Assembly: GCA_964633205.1 (NCBI GenBank)
Contig: CAZWFN010000082.1
Span: 1 to 26,927, forward strand
DNA from: CAYVQE01 sp964633205
Lineage (GTDB): Bacteria; Myxococcota; B64-G9
DNA: 26,927 nucleotides
Direction of reading: 5' to 3'
The notes under the pieces were generated by a model that saw nothing but the letters and a program-made list of their open reading frames with translations, ran no database searches and was not told the DNA's origin. A program made the translations under genes and the position numbers. Positions 15,406 to 26,913 of the stretch are shown here, piece after piece (position 1 is the stretch's first letter; each line of letters begins with the position of its first letter).

Positions 15406-16305
15406 TCACGAGGCGCGGGGGTGGAAGCGGTCGTAGACCCGGCGCAGCCGGACGGCGTTGACGTGGGTGTAGATCTCGGTGGTGGTGATGTCGGCGTGGC
15501 CCAGCATGGCCTGTACCGAGCGCAGATCGGCGCCGCGCTCCAGCAGGTGGGTGGCGAAGGAGTGGCGCAACTTGTGCGGCGAGATATTGGCCCGGATGCC
15601 GGCAGCTGCCGCGTAGCGCTTGATGATCTTCCAAAAGCCCTGTCGGGTCATGGCCTTGCCACGTCCGGTGACGAACAACGCCTTCGCGCGGCGGCCGCGC
15701 AGCAGCGCCGAGCGGGCCTCGGCCAGATAGCGCTCGACCGCGTCCAGGGCCTGATCGCCGATCGGCACCCGGCGTTCCTTGCGCCGCTTGCCGAACGCCC
15801 GCACCGTGCCCAGCCGGCGATCGAGCGCGACCATCTCCAGCGCCACCAGCTCCGACACCCGCAGCCCGGTGGCGTAGAGCACCTCCAGCATGGCCCGATC
15901 GCGCACCCCGCGCGGGTGATCCAGCGGTGGCCGGGCCAGCAGGGCGTCGACCTCGGCCATGGACAAAAAGTCCGGCAGCTTGCGCCGGCTCTTGGGCATG
16001 TCGATCTCAGCGGTCGGATCGGCCGCGCACAGCCCCTCCTCGACCAGGAAGCGGTAGCAGGTGCGCAGCGCACTGAGCAGCCGCGCCTGGCTGCGCGCCG
16101 CCAGGCCCTGCTCGTGCAGCTGCTTGAGCAGGGCCAGCAGATCCAGCGGCTCGACCGCGGCCAGGTCGCGCCGGCCGCGGCCGGCGGCGAAATCGACCAG
16201 CTTGCCCAGGTCGCGGCGGTAGGCCTCCAGGGTATTGGGGCTCAAGTTGCGCTCCACCGCCAGGTGGTCCATGAAGCGATCGAGTTGGGCGTCGAAGCCG
16301 TCCAT
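15406..16305 (-). CDS. xerD: Tyrosine recombinase XerD/XerC family
   Basis: Resolves chromosome dimers at dif sites before cell division. The product is 299 residues, the standard Xer length. The N-terminal SAM-like core-binding domain covers about 1-105 (FMDHLAVERNLSPNTLEAYRRDL). The catalytic domain holds all active residues: Arg149 (GLRVSEL), Lys176 (FGKRRKERRVPI), His244 and Arg247 (SPHKLRHSFATHLL), His270 (LGHADITTTEIYTHV) and the nucleophile Tyr279. XerD rather than XerC is suggested by overall resemblance only; the pair is hard to separate by eye. The gene begins 20 bases after the amidase stop. A chromosomal housekeeping role fits better than a phage integrase, since no other mobile genes are near. 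Confidence 0.9.
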   Translation of the reverse strand: MDGFDAQLDRFMDHLAVERNLSPNTLEAYRRDLGKLVDFAAGRGRRDLAAVEPLDLLALLKQLHEQGLAARSQARLLSALRTCYRFLVEEGLCAADPTAEIDMPKSRRKLPDFLSMAEVDALLARPPLDHPRGVRDRAMLEVLYATGLRVSELVALEMVALDRRLGTVRAFGKRRKERRVPIGDQALDAVERYLAEARSALLRGRRAKALFVTGRGKAMTRQGFWKIIKRYAAAAGIRANISPHKLRHSFATHLLERGADLRSVQAMLGHADITTTEIYTHVNAVRLRRVYDRFHPRAS

Positions 16306-16325
16306 GGTGCCGCCGCAGCCGCGGT

Positions 16326-18142
16326 TCAGCTATCCGGGTCCAGCATGCGCTCGCGGGCGCGGATGAAGTTGCGGATGCCGGCGTGGATGCCGGCGACCAG
16401 CTTGCTGCGGTAGGCCTTGGTGCGCAGCCGGCGCTCCTCGCGCGGGTTGGAGATGAACGAGGTCTCCACCAGCACCGAGGGCATGCGGGCGCCGATCAGC
16501 ACGTAGAACAGAGCCGGCTTGATGCCCATGTCGCGCACCACCTTGTAGCGACGGCGCAGAGTGCCGACCATGGCCTTCTGGATGGAGCGGCCCAGGCTGA
16601 TGGAGTCGTCGACGTGCGACTTCAACGCCAGGTCGGCCAGGATGTACTGCAAATCCGAAATCGACTTCTCCGAGGTGGCGTTCTCGCGGGCGGCCAGCTT
16701 GATGCTGTAGCGGTCGTCGGTCAGGTCCAGGTAGAAGGTCTCCACCCCGTGGAAGCGCCGGTTGCGGTGGGCGTTGCAGTGGATCGAGATGAACAGGTCG
16801 GCCTTGCGCGAGTTGGCGATGGCGGTGCGCTTCTCCAGCGGCAGGAACACGTCCCGGTCGCGCGTCAGCACCACCTCCTTCAGCCCCAGCGACTCGTCCT
16901 TTTCAAGCCGGGCGGCCAGCCGCTTGGCCAGATCGAGCACCACCTCTTTCTCCAGCGTCTTGCTCGGCCCGATGGCGCCCGGATCGCGGCCGCCGTGGCC
17001 GGGGTCGATCACCACCCGGTGCACCTTGAGCCCGGCCAACATGGACAGCGAACGACCGGGCTTGCTCTTGTGCTTGTCCGGCAGATGCGGCTCGGCCACG
17101 GGCTCGGCCTGTCCGCCGGCCGCCCCGGCGCCGACGGCCTTCTGCTCGGCGTCCCGGCCGGCGTCTTTCTTCTCCGCTTGGCCGATGATGCTGGCCACCT
17201 CGTCCGAGCCGGCGCTGACGTCGATCACCACCCGGGCCGGGTGCTCCATCGGGAAGACCTTGTAATCGCCCAGGGTCTCCAGGTCGAGCACCACCCGGAT
17301 CACCTCGGGCGAGAAGGGAGCGAAGCGAATGCGGCGCACCACCGAGTCGCGCACCGCGATGGGACTGTCGAGCTCCGGATCGATGCGGGCATGGTGCAGA
17401 TCGACATACAGCCGCGGGGTCGCGTTCTTCTCGCTGGCCGGCAGCACGCCGAACTTGTACTCGGCCGGCGAGCGGGTCAGCAGGGTGACCCGGGTGTAGT
17501 CCGGGCCCGATTCATGGCTCACGCGGGCCAACAGCGGCCGGCCGGCGGCGGCCTTCGCCTCGGCCGCAGCGGCGTCCGGCTCGTCGGCCGGCGCCGGTTC
17601 GGGCTCGGCCACGTCGATCGCCTCGGGCCCGCCCAAATCCTCGAGCATGCGGCGGGCCTTGGGGGTGACGTCACCGTCGGGAAAGCGCTCGACCAGGGTG
17701 GCCAGGGCGCGCACCGCGCGTTCGGGCTGCTTGCGGTAGTCGATCCAGGACAGCGCCACGTAGAGCTGGGCGTCGTCGGCCAGGTGGCTGCCCGGATGGG
17801 CCGCGACCAGCTGTTGCATCAGCTCCACCGATCGCTCCAGATCCTCGCCGACCCGCGAGATGCCGTACAGGTCGTAGTACAGCCGGCCAGCGGTGAACAG
17901 GGCGTCGGCGGCCCGCTCCGATTTCGGATACTCCTCGGCCACCCGCTCGAACGCGGCGGCCGTGTTGTGCCAGTGGTGGCGGAACTTCTGCTTCTGCTCG
18001 TCGGCCTTGAAGCTGTAGAAGACCCGCCGCGCCTGCTGGTAGGCATGCTCGGCGGTCTCGTCCTCGTCCCCGGCCGCGGCCGGGGCTGACAGCAGCGCCA
18101 GCAGCATCGCGAACACCGTCCGCGGTGTGGCACGCAGCAGCA

Positions 18143-18143
<1 letters not shown>
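16326..18143 (-). CDS. N-acetylmuramoyl-L-alanine amidase with TPR and AMIN domains
   Basis: Cleaves the amide bond between N-acetylmuramic acid and the stem peptide, typically splitting septal peptidoglycan. The product is 605 residues from the ATG at 18143, which shares one base with the mutS stop (TGATG) and has GGAGG about 10 bases upstream. Residues 1-24 are a signal peptide (VFAMLLALLSAPAAA), giving periplasmic export. TPR/YbgF-like helices follow (about 30-170, AAAFERVAEEYPKSERAADALF), then an Ala/Glu/Pro linker. An AMIN-type domain lies at 204-310 and a second linker at 311-365. The Amidase_3 catalytic domain (376-598) has the zinc residues His383 (DPGHGGRDPGA), Glu398 (LEKEVVLDLA) and His455 (SIHCNAH), and the catalytic Glu560 (SVLVETSFISNP). 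All key residues are present. E. coli AmiC is 417 residues, so the TPR region is an addition. Confidence 0.92.
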
Positions 18144-20782
<2,639 letters not shown>

Positions 20783-20807
20783 CTTGGGTCCGAAACCGTT
20801 CGCGACG

Positions 20808-20836
20808 ACGATAGCAGAGCCCGACCGGGCTGTAAA
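20808..20836 (-). promoter_or_regulatory. mutS: Candidate mutS operon promoter (extended -10)
   Basis: On the minus strand the -35 is TTTACA (20831-20836, 5/6) and the -10 is TATCGT (20808-20813, 4/6), spaced 17 bp, with a TG one base before the -10. Transcription would begin near 20801, about 20 bases before the mutS ATG. A short gcccg/cgggc inverted repeat lies in the spacer. This is the best promoter match in the window. Confidence 0.55.
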
Positions 20837-20852
20837 GAACGGCGCCCGCGGC

Positions 20853-21407
20853 TCAGGCCAGTCTGAGGCCGCCGGCGAGCGCCAGGTGGGTGAAGGCGGC
20901 GAAGACCAGGGCATGGCTGATGCGCCCGTCGGCCAGCATCGCCGGGATGGCGGCCAGCGGCCGTTCGAGCACCTCGAGCTGCTCGTTCTCGTCGGGCTGC
21001 TGCGGCCCGAGGCAGCGGGCTCCGCGGGCCAGGTAGGTATAGGTGCGGTTGGTCTGGAAAGCCGGGTTGGGCTCCACCGTGCCGAGCAGCTCCCAGGCCG
21101 CGGCCCCGTAGCCGGTCTCCTCGCGCAGCTCCCTTTGCGCGGCCGCCAGCGGCTGCTCGCCCGCGTCGACCATGCCGCCGGGGATCTCGGTGGTCACCGA
21201 TTCGGTGCCATGACGGTACTGGCGCACCAGCACCACCTGGTCTTGCGGGGTCAGGGCGATGACGTTGACCCAGTCCGGCGCCTCCATGACGAAGAAGTCG
21301 AACTCGCGGCCGTCGCGCGGATCGCACAGCCGATCGCGGTGGGCGGCGAATACCTTCGCCTGCAGCAAGGTCTGACGCTCCCGGCGTTGCCAGCGCGTGA
21401 TGCCCAT
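20853..21407 (-). CDS. Nudix hydrolase, ADP-ribose pyrophosphatase-like
   Basis: Hydrolyses a nucleoside diphosphate linked to another group, probably ADP-ribose or a nucleotide sugar; the substrate is inferred from general resemblance. The product is 184 residues from the ATG at 21407, which has GGAGG 7 bases upstream. A TTG at 21479 would overlap the uvrA stop and lacks such a site. The Nudix box is complete at about 96-118 (GGMVDAGEQPLAAAQRELREE then TGY), matching G-x5-E-x7-R-E-x2-E-E. The preceding segment VVLVRQYRHG and IPGG are typical of the NudF/ADP-ribose group. No signal peptide. It is 68 bases downstream of uvrA and just upstream of the mutS promoter, so it probably ends the uvrA transcript. 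Confidence 0.9.
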   Translation of the reverse strand: MGITRWQRRERQTLLQAKVFAAHRDRLCDPRDGREFDFFVMEAPDWVNVIALTPQDQVVLVRQYRHGTESVTTEIPGGMVDAGEQPLAAAQRELREETGYGAAAWELLGTVEPNPAFQTNRTYTYLARGARCLGPQQPDENEQLEVLERPLAAIPAMLADGRISHALVFAAFTHLALAGGLRLA

Positions 21408-21475
21408 GGGTGCTCCTCCAGACCGCCGGTGTCCGTCGCGGCTGTCACCCGTGGTGCGCGCCGGGGCCGTTTTTG

Positions 21476-24400
21476 TCAAGCACTTTTGGTCGCGTCGATC
21501 GCCGGCTGGGCCTCGCCGGCGGCCAGCGCGTGCAGATAGCGGGCGGTGTGGGAGCGGCCGGGCTCGGCGGCCACGATGTGCGGCGGACCGGCCGCCACCA
21601 CCCGGCCGCCGCGGGCGCCACCCTCGGGGCCGAGGTCGATCAGGTGATCGGCCATGGCGATCAGCTGCAGGTTGTGCTCGACCACCACCACCGTGTCACC
21701 GCGGGCCACCAGCCGCTCCAGCACCACCAGCAGCTTGGCCACGTCTTCGGCGTGCAGGCCGGTGGTGGGCTCCTCGAGCACGTACAGGCTGCGGCGGCGG
21801 CCCGCCTTGGACAGCTCGCTGACCAGCTTGAGCCGCTGCGCCTCGCCGCCGGACAGGGTCGGGCTGGACTGGCCGAGCTGCAGGTAGTCCAGGCCCACGT
21901 CGCATAGCAGCTCCAGCTTGGGCCGCAGCTCGGGATGATCCTGGAAAAAAAGCAGCGCCTCGGCCGCGGTCATCGACAGCACGTCGCCGATGCTGCGCCC
22001 GCGCACCCGTACCGCCAGGGTGTCCGGGTTGTAACGCAGCCCGCCGCAGGCGTCGCAGCGCACGTAGACATCCGGCAGAAAGCTCATCTCGACCTTGATG
22101 CGCCCCTGGCCGGCGCAGCGCGGACAGCGGCCGCCTTCGATGTTGTAGGAGAAGCGACCCGGTCCCCAGCCGCGCAGGCGGGCCTCGGGCAGCTGGGCGA
22201 AGAAGCGGCGCAGCCCGTCGAACAGCCCGACGTAGGTGGCCACGGTCGAGCGCGGGGTGCGGCCGATGGGCGCCTGATCGACCAGCAGCACGCGATCCAG
22301 CGCCTGGTGGCCGCGCAGCTCGTGCAGCCGGTCGGCCGGCCAGGGCTCGTCCACGCGCGACAGTACCGCCCGCAGCGCCCGGTGGAGCACCCCGACCACC
22401 AGGCTGGACTTGCCCGAGCCGGACACGCCGGTCACGCAGCTCAGCCGTTCGAGCGGCAGGCGCAGCTTCAGGTTCTTGAGGTTGTGGTGGCGGGCCCCGG
22501 ACAGCTCCAGCCAGTCGACCGCCGGCGGCCGGGCCGGCGGCTGGGGCGCCGGCAAGCCCCGGCGCAGGGCACGGCCGGTGGCCGATTCCGGCTCGGCGGC
22601 GATGCGCGCGGGCGGTCCGGCGACCACCAGCCGGCCGCCCTCGGTGCCGGCGCCCGGGCCCAGATCGATGACGTGATCGGCGGCGGCGATGGTGGCCTCG
22701 TCGTGCTCGACCACCACCACCGTGTTGCCGCGGTCGCGCAATTCGGCCAGCACCTCGACCAATCGCTGGCTGTCGCGCGGGTGCAGGCCGATGGTCGGCT
22801 CGTCGACCACGTAGCAGACGCCGCGCAGGGTGGAGCCGAGCTGTGCGGCCAGGCGCACCCGCTGCGCCTCGCCGCCCGACAGGGTGTCGCCGGAGCGGTC
22901 CAGTGCCAGGTAGCCCAGCCCCAGCCGCTCCAGGAAGGACAGCCGGCTGCGCACCTCGGCGATCAGCGGCTCGGCCACCGGCTGCAGCCGCTGGGCGATG
23001 CGCAACCGCGCCAGGCCGCGGCCCGCCTCGGCCACGATCTTGGCGCTGAGCTGGTCGATGCTGCGGCCGCCGACGCGCACCGCCCGGGCCAGCGGGCGCA
23101 GCCGGCTGCCGCCGCAATCGGGACAGGGGGCGCCGGCGCCGGCGCGCCGCGGACCGCGCCCCGCATTTTCGTCCAGGCCCAGCCGGCCCAAGCCGTCGCA
23201 GGTCGGGCAAGCGCCGTGGGGACTGTTGAAGGAGAACAGCCGCGGGTCGAGCGCGGCGAAGCCTCGACCGCAGCCCGGACAGGCCCGGCGCGTGGAGTGG
23301 ATGGTCTCGCTGCCGCGCGAGGTGACGATGACCATGCCGTCGCCCAGGTCCAGGGCCGCTTCCAGCTTGCGCCTGAGCGCGGCCGGCCCGGTACGGCCGA
23401 GGTCGAAGCGCTCCAGGATCACCTCCAGGTCGTGCTCGCGGTAGCGGCTCAAGTGCGCCTGGCGATCGACCCGCCGCGGCCGGCCGTCGACCCGCAACCG
23501 GTCGAAGCCCTTGTCGGCCGCCCAGCGGAAGACCTCGTTGTGATGGCCCTTGCGACCACGGACCACCGGCGCCAGCAGCTCGACCCGACCGGCGTGCTCG
23601 CGCCGGAGGCGGTTGCCGATACGGGTGACCGACAGCGGCTGCACCGCCAGGCCGCACTCCGGGCAGTGCAGGCTGCCGGCCTTGGCGAACAGCAAGCGCA
23701 GGAAATGGTAGATCTCGGTCATGGTGGCCAGGGTCGAGCGCCGCGAGCCGCGGCTGGTGCGCTGCTCGACCGCCACCGCCGGCGGCAGCCCGTCGATGCC
23801 ATCGACCTCGGGCCGCGGCAGCTGGGAGATGAACTGCCGGGCGTAAGCCGAGACGCTGTCCAGGTAGCGCCGCTGGCCCTCGGCGAACAGCACATCGAAG
23901 GCCAGGCTGGACTTGCCCGAACCGGACACCCCCGTCACCGCCACCAGGGCGTCGCGCGGCACGCGCACGCAGACCCGCTGCAGGTTGTGCTGGCGGGCCT
24001 GCTCGATGCGGATGGCGTCGGCGGCCGCCGGTGGCCGCCGGCCGGCCGGGGCGGGGGGCTCGACCCCGGCGGCCAGCGCCGCCAGGAAGCGGCCGGTGTG
24101 CGATTGGCCGCAACCGGCCACCGCCTCCGGGCTGCCCTGGCAGACCAGTCGGCCGCCGGCGGCGCCACCCTCGGGGCCCAGATCGATCACCTGGTCGGCC
24201 GCCCGGATGACGTCGAGGTTGTGCTCGATGACCACGGCGCTGTGGCCGGCATCGACCAGCCGCTGCAGCGCCGCCAGCAACACCTGGACATCGGACGGGT
24301 GCAAGCCGGTGGTCGGCTCGTCGAGCAGGTACAGGCAACGCGCCCGCCGCGAGCGGCCGAGCTGCCCGGCCAGCTTCAGCCGCTGGGCCTCGCCGCCCGA

Positions 24401-26824
24401 CAGGGTGTTGGCCGGTTGGCCGAGCCGCAGGTAGCCCAGGCCCACCTGCTGCAAGCGCTGCAGCGGCCCCACCACCCGGGCGTCGCCGGCGAACAGCGCC
24501 ACCGCTTCGTCGACAGTCAGCGCCAGCACCTCGGCGATATTCTTGCCGCGGTAGCGCACCTGCAGCACGTCGGCGCCGAAGCGCAGCCCGCCGCACTCGG
24601 GACAGGGCAGGTAGACGTCCGACAGGAACTGCATCTCGACCTTCTCGTAGCCCGCCCCGCCGCAGGTCTGGCAACGGCCGCGGCCGGCGCGATGCGAGAA
24701 ATCGCCGGGCTTCCAGCCCTGGCGCCGGGCCTGCTCGGTGGCGGCGAAACGCTCGCGGATCGGCCCGTAGGCCTTGACGTAGGAGACCGGGTTGGAGCTG
24801 GGGGTACGCGGCACGCTGGCCTGATCGACCAACACCACCTCGTCCACCTGCTCCAGCCCGCGGATGGCCCGGCAGCGGCCGGGCCGCGACTCGGCTTCGC
24901 CGGCCAGGCGCCGCGCCCCGCGGTAGAGCACGTCGTGGATCAGGGTGCTCTTGCCCGAGCCGGACACCCCGGTCACCGCCACCAGCAACCCGAGCGGGAT
25001 GGCCACGTCGATCTGCTGCAGGTTGTGCTCGGCGGCCCCCTCGATGGTGATGAAGCCGGCCCGGCCCGGCACCCGGCGCCGCGGCGGCGATCCGCTTTGG
25101 ACATCGCCCCGCAGCGCCCGGCCGGTGGCCGTGGCGGCGCCGCGCTCGAGCTGCTGCACCGGCCCGTCGAACACCACCCGACCGCCGGCCTCACCCGGTC
25201 CGGGGCCCAGCTCGATGACCCGGTCGGCGGCGCGGATGATGTCGCGATCGTGCTCGACCACCACCAAGGTGTTGCCGCGATCGCGCAGCGCCCGCAGCAC
25301 GTCGATCAGCCGGCCCACGTCGCGCGGGTGCAGGCCGATGCTGGGCTCGTCGAGCACGTACAGGGTGTTGACCAGCGCGCTGCCCAGGGCCCGGGCCAGG
25401 TCCACCCGCTGGACCTCGCCGCCGCTCAGGGTGCGCGACTGGCGGTCCAGGGTCAAATAGCCCACGCCCACATCGACCAGGTAGTCGAGCCGCGAACGGA
25501 TCTCGTCCAGCACCCGTTCGAGGGCCCCGGCCACCTGCTCGGGCGGCTTGTAGGCGGCGAAGAAATCCCGCGCCGCATCGATCGGCAGGGCGGCCAGATC
25601 GGCCAGCGATCGGCCGTCGAGCTCGAACTGCAGCGCCTCGGGCCGCAGGCGCCCGCCCCGGCAGGTCGGACAGCGATCGTAGGAGCGGTAGCGCGACAGC
25701 AACACCCGCACGTGCATCTTGTAGGTCTTGCGCTCCAGGTACTCGAAGAAGCCCTGGATGCCGTAGAACTCGGCGTGGCCCTCCCAGATCCAGCGCCGCT
25801 GGCGTTCGCTCAGCCGGCGGTAGGGCCGGTCGCTGGGCACCCGGTGACGGCGGCAGAAGCGCAGCAGGTCGCGCTGGCACTCGCGGCCCATGCCGGTGCG
25901 CCAGGGGCGGATCGCGCCGGCGGCCAAAGACAGATCCGGATCCGGCACGACCAGGTCGGGATCGATGCCGATGGTGCGACCGAAGCCGCGGCAATCGGGA
26001 CAGGCGCCCAGCGGGCTGTTGAAGGAGAACAGGTTGGGCACCGGGGGCCGGAAGTCGCGATCGCAGTGGGCGCAGTGCAGACCGCGCGAGAACTCCAGCC
26101 GCTGGCCGTCGGCCAGCACCGCCTCGACGCGCCCCAAGCCGGCCTGCAGGGCGCTTTCCAGCGAGTCGACCAAGCGGCCCCGGTCGGCGGTGCTGGGCCG
26201 CAGCCGATCGACCAGGGCGGTGGTCCCGGCCGCCAGGGCGCGGTCCGGGGCCTGCTCCAGGCGCAGCAGCTCGCCGTCGCGGACCAGCCGCCGCACCGCC
26301 TGGCCGGCCAGCAGGGCGCGCAGGCTCTCGGGGCTGGTGCCGGACCAGACCGCCAGCGGAAAGCCCAGCAGCACCGGCTGGCCTTCGGCGCGCTCGATCA
26401 GCTCGCTGGCGATGCGGCCCGGGTCCTGGCGCTCGACCAGCCGGTCGCAGCCGGGACAGCGCAGCACGGCGGCCTTGGCGTAGAGCAGCTTCAAGTGGTC
26501 GGCCAGCTCGGTCATGGTGGCCACGGTCGAACGCGAGGTCTTGACCGGGTTGGTCTGGTCGATGGCGATGGCCGGCGGGATGTGGCGGATCTCGTCCGCC
26601 CGGGGCCGTGGCATGCGCTCCAGGAACTGGCGGGCGTAGGGCGAGAAGGTCTCGACGTAGCGCCGTTGGCCCTCGGCGTACAGGGTATCGAAGGCCAGGC
26701 TCGACTTGCCCGAGCCGCTGAGCCCGGTGATGACCACCAGCTCGCCCAACGGCAGGGCCAGATCCAGACCCTTGAGGTTGTTCTGGCGGGCGTTGCGCAC
26801 CAGGATGTGATCGCTGCGCTCCAT
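21476..26824 (-). CDS. uvrA: Double-length UvrA (tandem fused excinuclease subunit A)
   Basis: UvrA finds bulky DNA lesions and loads UvrB in nucleotide excision repair; it normally has about 940 residues and acts as a dimer. This chain has 1782 residues: UvrA-like half one (1-920) and half two (about 935-1782). Four ABC ATPase modules are visible. Walker A lysines are 40, 625, 971 and 1472 (GLSGSGKS or GVSGSGKS). LSGGE signatures start at 466, 808, 1315 and 1657. Walker B motifs are LDEPSIG, LDEPTTG, VDEPTIG and, in the fourth, LEEPTTG with Glu for Asp. Six pairs of CxxC zinc motifs are present (123/126 with 251/254, 275/278 with 385/388, 718/721 with 741/744, and the equivalents 1054-1593). 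Tandem UvrA of about 1790 residues is, as I recall, known from Chlamydia. The ATG at 26824 has only a weak ribosome site (GGAG, 11 bases). Confidence 0.95.
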   Translation of the reverse strand: MERSDHILVRNARQNNLKGLDLALPLGELVVITGLSGSGKSSLAFDTLYAEGQRRYVETFSPYARQFLERMPRPRADEIRHIPPAIAIDQTNPVKTSRSTVATMTELADHLKLLYAKAAVLRCPGCDRLVERQDPGRIASELIERAEGQPVLLGFPLAVWSGTSPESLRALLAGQAVRRLVRDGELLRLEQAPDRALAAGTTALVDRLRPSTADRGRLVDSLESALQAGLGRVEAVLADGQRLEFSRGLHCAHCDRDFRPPVPNLFSFNSPLGACPDCRGFGRTIGIDPDLVVPDPDLSLAAGAIRPWRTGMGRECQRDLLRFCRRHRVPSDRPYRRLSERQRRWIWEGHAEFYGIQGFFEYLERKTYKMHVRVLLSRYRSYDRCPTCRGGRLRPEALQFELDGRSLADLAALPIDAARDFFAAYKPPEQVAGALERVLDEIRSRLDYLVDVGVGYLTLDRQSRTLSGGEVQRVDLARALGSALVNTLYVLDEPSIGLHPRDVGRLIDVLRALRDRGNTLVVVEHDRDIIRAADRVIELGPGPGEAGGRVVFDGPVQQLERGAATATGRALRGDVQSGSPPRRRVPGRAGFITIEGAAEHNLQQIDVAIPLGLLVAVTGVSGSGKSTLIHDVLYRGARRLAGEAESRPGRCRAIRGLEQVDEVVLVDQASVPRTPSSNPVSYVKAYGPIRERFAATEQARRQGWKPGDFSHRAGRGRCQTCGGAGYEKVEMQFLSDVYLPCPECGGLRFGADVLQVRYRGKNIAEVLALTVDEAVALFAGDARVVGPLQRLQQVGLGYLRLGQPANTLSGGEAQRLKLAGQLGRSRRARCLYLLDEPTTGLHPSDVQVLLAALQRLVDAGHSAVVIEHNLDVIRAADQVIDLGPEGGAAGGRLVCQGSPEAVAGCGQSHTGRFLAALAAGVEPPAPAGRRPPAAADAIRIEQARQHNLQRVCVRVPRDALVAVTGVSGSGKSSLAFDVLFAEGQRRYLDSVSAYARQFISQLPRPEVDGIDGLPPAVAVEQRTSRGSRRSTLATMTEIYHFLRLLFAKAGSLHCPECGLAVQPLSVTRIGNRLRREHAGRVELLAPVVRGRKGHHNEVFRWAADKGFDRLRVDGRPRRVDRQAHLSRYREHDLEVILERFDLGRTGPAALRRKLEAALDLGDGMVIVTSRGSETIHSTRRACPGCGRGFAALDPRLFSFNSPHGACPTCDGLGRLGLDENAGRGPRRAGAGAPCPDCGGSRLRPLARAVRVGGRSIDQLSAKIVAEAGRGLARLRIAQRLQPVAEPLIAEVRSRLSFLERLGLGYLALDRSGDTLSGGEAQRVRLAAQLGSTLRGVCYVVDEPTIGLHPRDSQRLVEVLAELRDRGNTVVVVEHDEATIAAADHVIDLGPGAGTEGGRLVVAGPPARIAAEPESATGRALRRGLPAPQPPARPPAVDWLELSGARHHNLKNLKLRLPLERLSCVTGVSGSGKSSLVVGVLHRALRAVLSRVDEPWPADRLHELRGHQALDRVLLVDQAPIGRTPRSTVATYVGLFDGLRRFFAQLPEARLRGWGPGRFSYNIEGGRCPRCAGQGRIKVEMSFLPDVYVRCDACGGLRYNPDTLAVRVRGRSIGDVLSMTAAEALLFFQDHPELRPKLELLCDVGLDYLQLGQSSPTLSGGEAQRLKLVSELSKAGRRRSLYVLEEPTTGLHAEDVAKLLVVLERLVARGDTVVVVEHNLQLIAMADHLIDLGPEGGARGGRVVAAGPPHIVAAEPGRSHTARYLHALAAGEAQPAIDATKSA

Positions 26825-26849
26825 CGACGAAGTCGCTCCACTCTCCCCC

Positions 26850-26877
26850 GCCGTGCCGGATCAGTATGCGGCACGGC
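26850..26877. promoter_or_regulatory. Perfect 9-bp hairpin upstream of uvrA
   Basis: GCCGTGCCG (26850-26858) and CGGCACGGC (26869-26877) form a perfect 9-bp inverted repeat with a 10-base loop, 26 bases upstream of the uvrA ATG. The loop region read on the minus strand contains CATACT, a weak -10 candidate with TTGTTC 15 bases before it. The hairpin could be an operator or a leader structure. It does not match the E. coli LexA box CTGT-N8-ACAG. Confidence 0.4.
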
Positions 26878-26884
26878 CGCGACG

Positions 26885-26913
26885 AACAAAAGGGCTTTCG
26901 GGCTCTTTTTGTT
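26885..26913 (+). terminator. Intrinsic terminator-like hairpin
   Basis: Read on the plus strand: AACAAAA, stem GGGCT, loop TTCG, stem GGCTC, then TTTTTGTT. The stem uses two G-U pairs and extends through the A-run and T-run. On the minus strand the G-U pairs become A-C mismatches, so it is weaker, leaving AACAAAA/TTTTGTT as arms. It may end a gene lying beyond the right edge (minus strand) or stop antisense transcription out of uvrA. After it, 26914-26927 shows nothing recognisable. Confidence 0.4.

Noticed and set aside
21451..21479. TTGACA on the minus strand at the uvrA stop as a promoter for the Nudix gene
   Set aside because: The -35 match is perfect, but the -10 position reads CACCAC and no alternative lies at 16-18 bp.
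21696..24674. 992-residue minus-strand frame inside uvrA
   Set aside because: Arg/Gly/Ala-rich translation of uvrA in another frame; no recognisable domain.
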